Assembly: GCA_002633005.1 (NCBI GenBank)
Contig: NMRA01000368.1
Span: forward strand, 1 to 64,000
From: Phoronis australis
Taxonomy: Eukaryota; Phoronida; Phoronidae
Direction of reading: 5' to 3'
DNA: 64,000 nt
Shown: piece by piece, positions 1 to 10,997 of the stretch
How positions within the stretch are numbered: the stretch's first letter is position 1
How the letters are laid out: the number at the start of each line of letters is the position of its first letter
Notes under the pieces: model-generated
The model's input: only the letters and a program-made list of their open reading frames with translations
What the model was told of the DNA's origin: nothing
The model's database searches: none
Translations under genes and position numbers: made by a program

Positions 1-1090
1 ACGGCCACACGAGCAGCTGAACTTAGCAATGTTGCTTGATAACTCGAAGGCTATTATAAACACAAATTACTTCCAAAATACGCATTTTTCAGCTTGGTGG
101 CTATGGTGCAGGGCTATCTCAGATTTTGACTCCCGAGTTGACTACGTCTGGCCGCCTTTGTCTCGGCACCTGCTGGATCTCAGCACTTTAGCGGCAGTCC
201 CCAGAAATTGTTGTTTTCAAGGACATTTTATTTTATGTTTTTTTATTTATTTCAACCTAATGGACATTATTTTGTTTCGTGTCAGAGGTACATTTTTGTT
301 ATTCATAAACCGTAAGCTGGCGTTCAACTGAACTTCTCTCCCGGTCAAAGTTCAGAGATTCGATCGGCACAGGGAAGGGTACTGGATTACTGCCGGAACT
401 CAAAGCCTTGGTTGAGCTGTTGTCACTAAAAATAAACTGTTGAATTACTTTTTGACGTGTACCTCTAGTATACACTATGTCTGTAGAGTTGGAGAGAGCT
501 CATTTTGAAGTTGTTCAAACATGATATTTAGATTTATGAAGCTTTAAAAAAGAATTTGAGTTATTTTTGTAAATACCCTATTTTTGCAACTACCACACCA
601 GACTTGTAATCTTTTGTAACCATACCACGACTTAATGATCATGCTACCTTCAAAATAAGTTATAACATATCTGAACATACATGTAAACCAATAGCATTTC
701 TGAAATTCTCGTCAAATGGTAATCATGTTTAGTTTTTGAATCGCCAAAATCGCCCTTACTACAACCGAAGTTACGACTGCACACGCGGTCTGTCATAAGC
801 CTGGTAGATAATTGGCCTGCCTGTTCTCAAGACTGCTTGGTAGTTAACAAACAAGCTAGATGTTATCACACCCTCACAACCCTCTACGTCTGGTAAAGTC
901 ACCGATCGAATGGGAAAACGCCGTCACGTAATCCCGATACCTCAGTTGTGAAATTTGTATACTACGCATCTAAAAAAACGGAACAGCTTGTGTATTACTG
1001 ACTAGTGTGCACTCCAATGATCTTGTTTGCTTGTCTGCTGTACTTTGGGCCGATGGCCATGTGTACAAACAAATAAAGGAAAGTAAAGGT
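1..1090. other. no recognisable feature
   Basis: I see no conserved protein, RNA or repeat here. The open frame of about 100 codons near the left edge has no recognisable motif and is of a length expected by chance. Confidence 0.6.
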
Positions 1091-1206
1091 AAGCTCCAAT
1101 AATATCGGCCAAGCTTAATAAAGTTGACCAAGCTTGAACAATATTGACCAGTCTTGAATAATATTGATCAAGCCAAGCATGAATAATATTGGTCACTCAG
1201 CTTGAA
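1091..1206. repeat. degenerate short tandem repeat
   Basis: Four to five imperfect copies of a 20-28 bp unit built around AATATTGACCAAGCTTGAAT follow one another. Spacing and sequence have drifted, so this is an old minisatellite. No coding content is evident. Confidence 0.6.
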
Positions 1207-1681
1207 AATGAAGATAATGATTGAACTTGAAAAAGATTATCGATTGTTCAAGTTTGTCGTAGACACTGAGAACCTTGTGTGATATTCCAGTTGCCTGTAA
1301 TTGACAGCTGTACGATAAATGAGCATATCGACACCGAGACTGACGTTATCCATTATATGGGATTGATGTTACAGGCTTGTACTATAGTTGCATTCCCAAC
1401 GCTTTTTAAACTGTGTATTTCATCATAGAAATATATACTGATACGCTTACTGCCCACATATGGAAAGCACTATGTGCAGGCTGGTTAACAAATATAAAAA
1501 CAACAAATATAAATAGGATCACTACTAACGGATATCAAACTAAAAAGATCACATGCGATGCTTCCGAGAAAGTTATACGTAAGTTTATGTCACCAACAGC
1601 ATTTGACTGTCCCTTGTATGGCAGGTGATTGCAATGAGTAACACTGTGTCATGAACGAAGAATGTTTGTGCTACGTCATGT

Positions 1682-1711
1682 CGTGCGTGCGTGCGTGCGT
1701 GCGTGTGTGAG
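1682..1711. repeat. (GTGC)n microsatellite
   Basis: About five to six GTGC units grade into GTGT. This is a simple-sequence repeat. Confidence 0.85.
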
Positions 1712-1895
1712 TCGAAATTTCAAGGTTTGTCATTTCATTGACCTTCATGAAAATAAATTGTTATTTTTGTGCTCCCGGAGACGTGAACAGAAAAACGAAA
1801 TTTGAAGTTGGATTCAAAGTCGCTCATTTCCATTTAAAATCATTATAGCCTTAAAAGTTACCACAATTCTGAGTTAATTGTGGTGGCTTAGCTGT

Positions 1896-2060
1896 GAGTG
1901 TTGGGTGTCCTCCTGTCCTTGGCGGCACCTTTACCCGCGAGTGTTGGGTGTCCTCGTGTCCTTGGCGGCACCTTTACCCGCGAGTGTTGGGTGTCCTCCT
2001 GTCCTTGGCGGCACCTTTACCCGCGAGTGTTAGGTGTCCTCCTGTCCTTGGCGGCACCTT
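1896..2060. repeat. 43-bp minisatellite, about 3.8 units
   Basis: The 43-bp unit starting GAGTGTTGGGTGTCCTCC repeats nearly perfectly; differences are single bases, such as CTCG for CTCC and GTTAGG for GTTGGG. Because 43 is not a multiple of three, the same peptide pieces appear in successive frames. The overlapping open frames are therefore by-products of the repeat. The array stops exactly where the first pogo-like transposon copy begins. Confidence 0.9.
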
Positions 2061-3125
2061 ACGGACTCGAACCCAACATCCGGGCCTTATTTTATCGTTT
2101 TGATATATAAATGGACTAAACATGGAACCATTTGGACGCTGGAACAGATCAGTCAAACTATCCGGTGTTTGAACACAAGATTTTAATTTTTCATACATAG
2201 AAAATAACAATTTTCTCGTACACCTTCTGTTAACATGGACACCACGAAAGATTCTGGGGAGAGTGTCAAAAGCTCATTACAACTCGACGAAGGAGTAGTC
2301 TTCCGCTCTTTGTAGAAACGCATTTGTCTGCCATTGAATGTATAACACATATTTAGTTAAATGTTGGATTTTTTACGAAACCTGCCTTGTTCCTCAAATA
2401 ATTTCCCACTGGACTCCGTGCACTGTTTGTGGCCGCAAAGTGAAACGGCTCAAACATAATTTCCCAGGGAAAGAATGGGTTCACAGTTTCGAGAAAAGGC
2501 ATAAGCAAACCCTCGCAAGTAGAACATGTCAAAACATAAATCCTGCCAGAGCAAAAGTTAGTAGCAAAACCGTCGAACAGTTTATTGGAAACCTCGAAAA
2601 CCTTGCACGGAGTTAAACCGTATCACATAGTTAACTATGCAGAGACAAATTTGAATAACGACCCGGGTCGTAAGCGATGCATCTTTCGACGAGGAATTAA
2701 ATACCCTGAACGTATCATTAACTCCACAAAAGGATGCGTGTCACTAATGTTCGGTGGAACTGCGACAGGGGAAACATTGCCACTGTACGTTGTTTACAAG
2801 TCAAAGCAAATGCTGGACACCTACATGTAGACCGAAGGTTGTCCCCGACTCACCCGTTACAACAGAACAAAATCTCGGTTTGACTCGACGACATTTTAGG
2901 ACTGGTTCGAGACAATAATTGTGCCTTGGGCGAAAAGAATACCTGAAAATAGCGTCCTGGTTGGAGACAACCTGTCGTCTCATATCAATAAGACTGTTAT
3001 TGATCAATGCTCAAAGCTTAACATCGCCCTCGACTGGATGTGGGCGTGTATTCCTCCGTTAAGAAGAACTAGCGAGCGGTGGTGACTGAATGGAAATATT
3101 GTGGCAGAGAACGTTCGCACGCATC
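2061..3125 (+). mobile_element. dead pogo/Tigger-like DNA transposon, copy 1 (cut by assembly gap)
   Basis: In pieces on the + strand this encodes a DDE_1 (pogo/Tigger/jerky) transposase, a nuclear enzyme that cuts and reinserts its own element. Visible are the CENP-B-like helix-turn-helix end (FPGKEWVHSFEKRH, near 2461-2510), the catalytic core (NYAETN near 2632, NDPGRKR, KYPERIINSTKGCVSLMFGG) and GDNLSSHI near 2963-2990. The frame is broken by stops and frameshifts. The first catalytic Asp, normally in an N-Y-D-E-T-N context, is Ala, and the segment normally carrying the third acidic residue after IPP is missing. Copy 1 matches 6020-7067 almost base for base and ends exactly at a single N (3126). 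Confidence 0.85.
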
Positions 3126-3589
3126 NCGAATGAGCTGGCGCTCGTGACGCTCAAAAATTTCTTTTTGCTTTCGCTCAACATATTCCATTAAATCAGTTCC
3201 TTCCAAACCAAGTTGTTGACCCTGTGTCAAAAACTTCCAGATCCGTACTGAAATTTTATTCTCTAAACACCCCTCGCAATGGACTACTCTAAAGAGTTAA
3301 TCTTTACCAGAGGCACTTGTTCAGGCTACTGAACCTAAACAAAAACAACACTTATGTAACACGCAGGCAATCTGTCAGTACACAACCCAGCTGGTTCTGC
3401 CACAACTATCTTATAACCCAAATGTATGTCTACACAAAGAGTGCTCAATCCCCCTAAGGTTAACCCACTAAGGATATTTATGGCTAAAATTTAGTCAATG
3501 GGAAGCAACACCTTCAGAGTGAAGTACAGTAGTAAAGGGCATAAACAATGCAAGGCAAACTTACCCAACCGGTTCTTTGTCGTGCGGAA
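3126..3589. other. single-N gap followed by unassigned DNA
   Basis: Position 3126 is N. The preceding transposon copy stops here and the following 460 bases do not continue it, so this is probably a contig join. I see no gene or repeat in the rest. Confidence 0.6.
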
Positions 3590-4013
3590 CACTGATGCGC
3601 CTTCTTTGCTATTATTAATTATCTCCGAACACACCCCAAACTCCTGCTTCGGACCTTATTGGCCTGCCGAACTTTGTAGGCTACGGTGTGTCCAAATACC
3701 AATAAATCCGTAAGAGCGAAATAAAACAACACGTTTTTATAAGAACTCGGTGTAGTTTTAAGGGTTTTACATCGAACTTTGATGATTTATTGGTGTTAAA
3801 CGATGACTTCAAGCGATAAGCTGACACCAGTAACCCGTGTTGTGAACTGCTGTACAGACTGCGTGTGAAACCGATGACGTCATTGGATAATTTCAACACC
3901 TCCGTCTGCCGTCTGGTGTCAGGTAACGAAACCGTACGTGTCGTTATGGAGTAGAACTACTCTATCTGAATTGATACAAATTATGTTGTTTTTTGGGTGG
4001 CATGCTCCTTTAA
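3590..4013 (-). mobile_element. TTAA-type DNA element fragment
   Basis: This is homologous, in reverse complement, to about 15905-16305. Shared landmarks include GCCTACAAAGTTCGGCAGG, GGAGTTTGGGGT and the terminus GGGTGGCATGCTCCT followed by TTAA at 4010-4013. The other terminus was not found, so this copy is truncated. Open frames inside it have no recognisable protein. Confidence 0.7.
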
Positions 4014-4799
4014 GTAGCAGGTGAACAAAAACAGAAAAGATCTAATTAGATACGTAATGACACTACAGTAAACATGGTAAGCATAAAAGTTGTAACGTGT
4101 GGTAGGTTACATAGTCGGTGTTCTCCACAACTGAAAATCCAAACTTGTCGGAAAGACGTAACTGGACTTGACCTGGCTGCCAAACTGTGTTAGTGGGCAA
4201 CACAAAGCCCTTATGTTGCAGTGCAGGTTGCCCAAACCTGAAGGGAGCATCGACAAACCTGTGGAAGCAACAGGTCAAAACGGGTAGTGGAGAACAAATG
4301 GTTACCAATAGTGCTTTAGCCTACAGATACCGGTTCAATAAAAAATGAACTCAAGATTGGAAATATTTTTTTGAAAAATAATTGATTAAAAACAATTTCT
4401 GTTTCTAAACTTCATCTTCATAGTAGGAAAAGAGGCAATAATTTTATTTGACATATTTACTCTGCCAATCCGAAGGACATTGAATTTTCTGCCTACGAAT
4501 ACTATACTCTCAATGTTCACGGTGGAACATGATTTGAATATTTACGTATAGTACAGGGTCAGGTACTCGATACATTAAAAGAGACGTGTATTAGACTCTA
4601 TTTGCAAGAAGACAATACAGAGTGACACATGTGTCTCGGAGAAGCTGTTATATTCCAGTTGCCAAGGTAATGCGCTCCCTCTTTTTTCACAATCTGTTCT
4701 CACAGGAATCTACTCCATACTATTATTATGGAAACAGCATCAATGTAAGTCGATTGAGGACTTTGTTCAATACAGATACACATATAAAACGTATATTCG
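4014..4799. other. no recognisable feature
   Basis: The short open frames on both strands (for example 4063-4308 minus, 4622-4822 plus) lack motifs or splice context. I see nothing to annotate. Confidence 0.5.
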
Positions 4800-5005
4800 T
4801 GAATATATCTGTAGATATGTGAATTTGAGGTAAGACAATAAAGACACATTCAAAGTACCTTAACTAAACGGTTAACGGACCGCTAAACACGGTACATTTT
4901 TGAATATATCTGTAGATATGTGAATTTGAGGTAAGACAATAAAGACACATTCAAAGTACAGGTGTACCTTAACTAAACGGTTAACGGACCGCTAAAAACG
5001 GTGAC
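4800..5005. repeat. two-copy tandem duplication, about 101 bp
   Basis: A block starting TGAATATATCTGTAGATATG is repeated at 4800 and 4901. The second copy carries an 8-base insertion after TTCAAAGTAC and ends in CGCTAAAAACGG instead of CGCTAAACACGG. The near identity suggests a recent duplication. Confidence 0.85.
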
Positions 5006-5094
5006 GGAAGCAAGAACACGACTCTTGTACTTGCGAACACCGTTCACTTACTCGCACACACACACACGGGATCGGACTCGCAAAACACGACTCA

Positions 5095-5460
5095 TTCACT
5101 CAGTTTAGTTGTTACCGCGAATATCTAATCTAGCTCAAATTTCCAATGGCATATCGTGGTTGATATTTTTGGGGGTTTCTGGTTGGCACAACCCAGAGTG
5201 TATTTTTTCTGTCATAGGGCATTTAGTGATCACTGACAAGTACTGAATCCCATGGAATTGTTTTTGTGATACCTCGAGTGTATGAGCTAGCTAATTTTTG
5301 AGGAGTCCTTTTTTGGTTTCTGCCAGACTCATTCCAGAGGGCAATTTGTCTGTCATGGGTCATTCGGTGTTTATTGAGGTACTATTGTTCCTTTTAAATC
5401 AGTTTTAGCTGTTACCTCGAATATCTAATCTAGCTCAAATTTAAATATGTTTTGGCCGGT
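5095..5460. repeat. degenerate direct repeat, about 300-bp period
   Basis: The phrase GAATATCTAATCTAGCTC occurs at about 5118 and again at about 5419, with similar flanks (CAGTTTTAGCTGTTACC). The intervening text, with its CTGTCAT-GGGCATT and CTGTCATGGGTCATT phrases, hints at further internal repetition. Confidence 0.55.
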
Positions 5461-5464
5461 AACT

Positions 5465-6019
5465 TGTTTGTCTCATCTAGCTCATTTTTGGCCCCCTTGT
5501 AAGGACCCAAGGGGTCACACCCAGCGTGCAGACAACGGTAGAAGTCCATTTAGGTATATATTGAGGTGGATTCTAAGTGCCCCTATGGTCAGATATTGGT
5601 ACCTCTTTCATCTATGCTAAGTGATCTGGGCTGCCGTTCTAAAACTCTTACAGTCCATTCGTGGTTTCACAGTAGTCCTGTGTGAACGAACGCGACCGCA
5701 GGACGTGGAGCACTCGTACGTGGCGGCGAACGGTTGCCACGCTTCGTTTGATTCGAATTTCGAAATATTATTCAACGTTTACATCGTTTCTCTCGCCGCC
5801 GAATATTTAGCATGCTGCCTACCTAGTAGGCGTAAACGGTAAATACAGGTTGTTATGGCTGGATGACAGAAGCCACGACCCGGCAACACAAAGGAAGAAA
5901 ATACGCCGGGGGTTTTGCCGCCGCCGCAGAATCCGGTGCTTTTAAGTCGCGGGAAAAAGAGGAAGGTGGAGTCGGGTTGGGACAGGTGTTCGCGGCCGCT
6001 TTTGACCTGTTTTTGTTTC
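5465..6019. other. GC-richer unassigned stretch
   Basis: No gene is supported. The last 150 bases before the transposon are relatively GC-rich and include a GCGGCCGC octamer near 5991. Overlapping open frames read through into the transposon and are not credible genes. Confidence 0.4.
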
Positions 6020-7797
6020 ACGGACTCGAACCCAACATCCGGGCCTTATTTTATCGTTTTGATATATAAATGGACTAAACATGGAACCATTTGGACGCTG
6101 GAACAGATCAGTCAAACTATCCGGTGTTTGAACACAAGATTTTAATTTTTCATACATAGAAAATAACAATTTTCTCGTACACCTTCTGTTAACATGGACA
6201 CCACGAAAGATTCTGGGGAGAGTGTCAAAAGCTCATTACAACTCGACGAAGGAGTAGTCTTCCGCTCTTTGTAGAAACGCATTTGTCTGCCATTGAATGT
6301 ATAACACATATTTAGTTAAATGTTGGATTTTTTACGAAACCTGCCTTGTTCCTCAAATAATTTCCCACTGGACTCCGTGCACTGTTTGTGGCCGCAAAGT
6401 GAAACGGCTCAAACATAATTTCCCAGGGAAAGAATGGGTTCACAGTTTCGAGAAAAGGCATAAGCAAACTCTCGCAAGTAGAACATGTCAAGACATAAAT
6501 CCTGCCAGAGCAAAAGTTAGTAGCAAAACCGTCAAACAGTTTATTGGAAACCTCGAAAACCTTGCACGGAGTTAAACCGTATCACATAGTTAACTATGCA
6601 GAGACAAATTTGAATAACGACCCGGGTCGTAAGCGATGCATCTTTCGACGAGGAATTAAATACCCTGAACGTATCATTAACTCCACTAATGTTCGGTGGA
6701 ACTGCGACAGGGGAAACATTGCCACTGTACGTTGTTTACAAGTCAAAGCACATGCTGGACACCTACATGTAGACCGAAGGTTGTCCCCGACTCACCCGTT
6801 ACAACAGAACAAAATCTCGGTTTGACTCGACGACATTTTAGGACTGGTTCGAGACAATAATTGTGCCTTGGGCGAAAAGAATACCTGAAAATAGCGTCCT
6901 GGTTGGAGACAACCTGTCGTCTCATATCAATAAGACTGTTATTGATCAATGCTCAAAGCTTAACATCGCCCTCGACTGGATGTGGGCGTGTATTCCTCCG
7001 TTAAGAAGAACTAGCGAGCGGTGGTGACTGAATGGAAATATTGTGGCAGAGAACGTTCGCACGCATCAGTTCCCAAAGATGAATTCCCTTCTCTTCTCAA
7101 AAAGCTGATGTCGAGGATGGGCCACAAACTCAATGAAAACATCAGTGGATTACGAAAATGTGGCATCCATCCGCTGGACAAGCAGCCCGTTTTGGATAGG
7201 TTACCACATATTCAGCAGCATCACATTCAACTTAGAAGAAATACCGTTGCCCAGGTTGTGCTGGACAGGTTGGATAAAATGCGCCATGGCGAGAGTGACC
7301 GGCAACCTCGAAAGCGTGCTTGACGCGCAGATGTTGAGCCCGGAAAAAGCCCCCTCTATGAAATACGGGGTTGAATTACATTCACAACCGCTGATTGTTA
7401 AATACACAAGCATTGGAGAAAACGCTGGCCATTATGATTGTATAATTTACTATCTCAGTTGCACAGAACTTCCTGAACAGTCTGAGACAGTTACTCCAAG
7501 CATGATTTCACCCCTTCATAATCCCCTCACTAAAAAGCCAAGTAATCCCACCCCTCATATTTCATGTGGTAACATAAAAACATTGGGAAAGAAAGTGACA
7601 GAAACCAATAGAAAGTCTAAAAAGGTACTAAAAGGGCAAGACGCGTGGTTACTGAGTGCCATATTTTTGGTAAGGAATGGTTTTGTTTTATATGCGGGGA
7701 GACGAGGGAGGAAGACATGATCTTTTGCTGTACTTGTTTACGATGGGTTCACACTGAATGTGCAGGTGACATCGACTCATATTATGAATGTGACTGA
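6020..7797 (+). mobile_element. dead pogo/Tigger-like DNA transposon, copy 2 (longer)
   Basis: This has the same start and the same lesions as 2061-3125, including Ala for the first catalytic Asp and loss of the segment around the third acidic residue. It also has a private 17-bp deletion at about 6686 between short CAC repeats. It continues beyond copy 1: FPKDEFPSLLKKL near 7073-7110, a SGLRKCGIHPLDKQPVL stretch near 7143-7194 (the usual 'G..ATGI.PL....V' region), a Ser/Thr-rich linker, and a C-terminal cysteine cluster at about 7650-7797. That cluster has the pattern C-x2-C ... C-x2-C ... H-x2-C ending ECD-stop, a PHD-like finger of the kind often fused to these invertebrate transposases. 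Terminal inverted repeats were not identified. Confidence 0.87.
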
Positions 7798-9357
7798 CGA
7801 ATGCGCTTTGTTTTTATCAAATCATGATTCTCGACATTAATGTTTAAGGCGTTTGTGCAAATTAAGGCTGAAACAGTAGGTTAAAGACCCAGCTTGTGTA
7901 TTTCCCATAGTTTCGTAAGTTTGACAGAAGTGGAATAATTTTAGCCAAAATTGGTAGCATTTGTGAATTGTTTTTGTTGATGAATAGAGTTTCTATTCAT
8001 ATTCATTCCTTTTTATTGCTTTAAAATCGTTTTTGAAGTGTTTTCGGTTATTGAACCACTAGTTCCCGATACCGAATTGGGAGTTAATTATAAGACATAA
8101 TAATGTTCAATGTTATATGTTTTGCATATTGAACTGCTTCAATTTTTGCCCAGCTCCTGGAATCTTTTGATTCAAATATTCGCGGCAGTCATGGGAAATG
8201 GTTTTACAGACTTAATTCTTGTCATCCACTTATCAGTTTTGAGAGAACTACTGCAACATTTAATTTTGTGTGTACAAAAAGATTACAATGCCAGCTTTAC
8301 CCGCTTTGAAGATTACAGTGCCAACTTTCCCTGCTTGGTAGACAAAGTTGGCAGGTTACAAAAACCCTAAAAAATCTGAAATCCCAAACTTAAGCTATTA
8401 GTTTCGTTGGTGGGAATAGCTGTCCGGATTTAAGCCCACTAACATTTCTCTCTGTTACATAACTACAAAATGATTGAATAAAAAACTCGAAAACTGCCAC
8501 CTTCACCCCATTTTACGGTACTGGGGAAACTCGTCTCGTTTTTGTCTGGCAGAACTCTCTCTCAAATATAACTTCTGTGGGTCATGTCTTTGTGACATCA
8601 GGGTTGCTGTGCTATTGTATTAGTTCTGGTGAAGACCCAAGCAGGGCGTGTTTAATTTGCAAAACTTAAAATTAAGGACTAAAGTGAACCTGTTAAACTA
8701 TTTTGTTGAAAACTTTGGGGATTAGCATTTACCTGAGATACAGTTTGAGGTTAATGCCCAAGGAGTTGTATTGATGCCATTATCTTCATATGAAATGGTC
8801 AATAGTCATATAATATTGAGTGATTAGTCTGAAGTAGACTAATTATATGCAGTATAAGTGGGAAAACTTTTCTTGCTGACATTTTCGTTGTATCGGATTG
8901 TGGTTTATGTTCCCTCGAACGACATATATTATCCCTGACAACTATTGGTATGTTGGTAAAATCAAATTTATTGTTTGAATATTTCAGTTATTCCAGAACA
9001 TTAGTACGGTAGAAGTGCTAGGTCTCATGGCTGAGATGCATGTATCTATATTGACATGTATAATGAATTTTACGTATGGAATATTGCTTTCATAAAATTT
9101 ATTCATTGTGTGTTAAAATTACAATGCTTGTAATGTCTTTTGAACTGATGTGTTACAAAGTTAGAATTATAAATTATAGTGATCCACATGTCTTATTTAT
9201 TATTACTCTACTTTTGTTTATGTAGTGAGTATTATTTATTATTCATATTTATTTTATTCGTGTCTTTCAGCAACAAGAACTAGGATATAAATATTACGTG
9301 ATATATGAAAAATATTATGCTAAAATTTATATAAAGTACTGTTGTATTTATTTGACT
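7798..9357. other. AT-rich unassigned stretch
   Basis: No gene was recognised. Two small structures are visible: a 32-bp near-duplicate (GATTACARTGCCARCTTT) at 8281-8344, and a perfect 8-bp stem with a 5-base loop (ATTAGTCT/AGACTAAT) at 8823-8843. Confidence 0.5.
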
Positions 9358-9730
9358 CTGTAGCTATACTTACAAAGCCATGTGGAAAATATTATTCTAT
9401 TGAATTCAGGCGGTTGCTTTCATATCAGTCTTAGCCCTGGCAAAGTCTCAGTTAATTACAATTAAATATTATCATAATTGAAGATTATCATAATTGCATA
9501 AAATTCCACGTAATCACAAATGATGTTTCCTCAAGATTGATATTGTAGTGTATTGCTATGCTTACAAAGGGATCTAAAAAGTTTTGTTATTCAGTTGAAT
9601 GATGCTTGCTTTCATTCTAGTCCTATTGCATCACAATAATTATCGTATTTGCAAAACATCATCAAAATTATGTTTTCCTGAAGTAATTTATAAATGATAA
9701 TTCCTCAAAATTGGTCTTACATCTAAAAAT
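9358..9730. repeat. degenerate two-copy tandem duplication, about 190 bp
   Basis: Two successive blocks share the order: 'gTAGCTATaCTTACAAAG', a TATTCTATTGAAT-like phrase, TTGCTTTCAT, an AGTCcTA-like phrase, 'ATTATCATA' and 'TTTCCTCAAGATTG/TTCCTCAAAATTGG'. They lie at about 9358-9545 and 9555-9730. The copies are well diverged. They end just upstream of the retrotransposon remnant. Confidence 0.5.
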
Positions 9731-9747
9731 CTAAACCTGAAAAAAGT

Positions 9748-10997
9748 GTTGATCTTATATTTTCTAAGTCTAATAATACTCATTTCCAAACAAATCCAAC
9801 GCTGGAATTATCACTCGATGGGGAAGTCATTCCCAATAAGTTCACGCACAAACATCTTGGCTTGCTACTAGATAAAGTACAGAAATTAATTAATCCAATT
9901 AGAATTATTTCTCGTCATCTCAACTCCATGCATCTTGAAACTTTGTTCAAGTCTTTTGTACTTCCACATCTAGATTACTGTGGCATAATCTACCAATCGG
10001 CAAACGCTGGCATACTTCTTCAGTTAGAAAGACTACAATACCAAACAGCTTTAGCCATAACAGGGGCATACAAAGGGTCCAACACAATCAACGTTCTAAA
10101 CAGTTTCAACTGGAGCAAACTAGCAACCCGTCGTAAAACTCCACCTGTCCATGTATACATTCAAAGTGTTAACCAACATATTCCTCTTTCACTCCTACAA
10201 AAGACCAAACATGAGACCAGGACTGAGGCAAAGTAATATGCACACTATTCCATCTTCCATCAGCCAAGCCTTCAGGAGATCAACGATATTAACTTGTATT
10301 GACAACTGGAATTCCTTACCATTCAAGATAAAAGAAAGCACTTCAATCGTCACTCTAAAAAATAACTTTAAAATGCATACCACTACTCAAGACTTGTCAG
10401 TCCCATTGACATCATTCCAACTTCCTCGCAACCACCGAAATAAACCTATACAGATCAAGATGCGGTCTATTCCTAAACAACGAGAAATTCAGACATAATT
10501 TTAATAATATTTCGTCTCTTTGTTCCTGTGGAGATACCCAGACATATCCTCATGTTTTCTTTGCTTGTGAGGTATGCAAGGAGCAGAGGGTACAGCTTTT
10601 CCAGACACTCGAACAATACCCCAATGTTTACAAAAAATATTCTGAAATTCCGCAATTGTACAACAAAATTATTTTTTTTTCTATATGGATTTCAAGAACT
10701 CAAGCCACATGAAAATAAGGTTTTATTTGAAATAGTATCAGAATTTCTTCATAACATTAAATATCTTTGTGTGAGTGGATAGAATTGTATACATGTGTTA
10801 TGATAATGTTTTATTTACATTCGTAATCATATATCATTGTAATCTTAACATCAGTTTTTTAATTTATGTATTCGTGTATAATAATTGTATATAGACTTCT
10901 TTGTATTTTTAACCCAGATCTAATGCCTCTTGGCGCTTTCTGGGTTATGTATATTCATTGTATTCTGACTACTTCGTAATAAACATTTTAAAAAAAT
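9748..10997 (+). mobile_element. 5'-truncated non-LTR retrotransposon (LINE), 3' end
   Basis: The remnant encodes the C-terminal part of a LINE reverse transcriptase and the following cysteine motif. In order: LIFSKSNN then SLDGEVIPNKFTHKHLGLLL (9751-9872), the end of the palm; 'SFVLPHLDYCGIIY' (9953-9993) and 'LERLQYQTALAITGAYKG' (10024-10077), the thumb; WNSLPFKIKEST (about 10308-10343) in a second frame; and, in a third frame, CSCGDTQTYPHVFFACEVC (10527-10583), a CxC...H...C knuckle. At least two frameshifts separate the blocks, so it is inactive. An 8-bp stem hairpin (10911-10946) and a short A-rich end (10990-10996) mark the 3' terminus. The LINE clade cannot be fixed by eye. Confidence 0.82.
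10911..10946 (+). other. 3' UTR hairpin of the LINE remnant
   Basis: AACCCAGA at 10911-10918 pairs perfectly with TCTGGGTT at 10939-10946 across a 20-base loop. It lies about 45 bases before the A-rich end. In many LINEs the 3' hairpin is the part recognised by the reverse transcriptase; that role here is inferred from position only. Confidence 0.6.

Noticed and set aside
2061-2080. CCAACATCCG...ACTCGAACCC read on the minus strand as a tRNA B box at the transposon start
   Set aside because: GGGTTCGAGTCC resembles a B box, but no A box or paired T-arm accompanies it in either copy.
1894-2110. Overlapping 69-70 codon frames rich in Pro, Cys and Leu
   Set aside because: Artefact of the 43-bp minisatellite being read in different frames.
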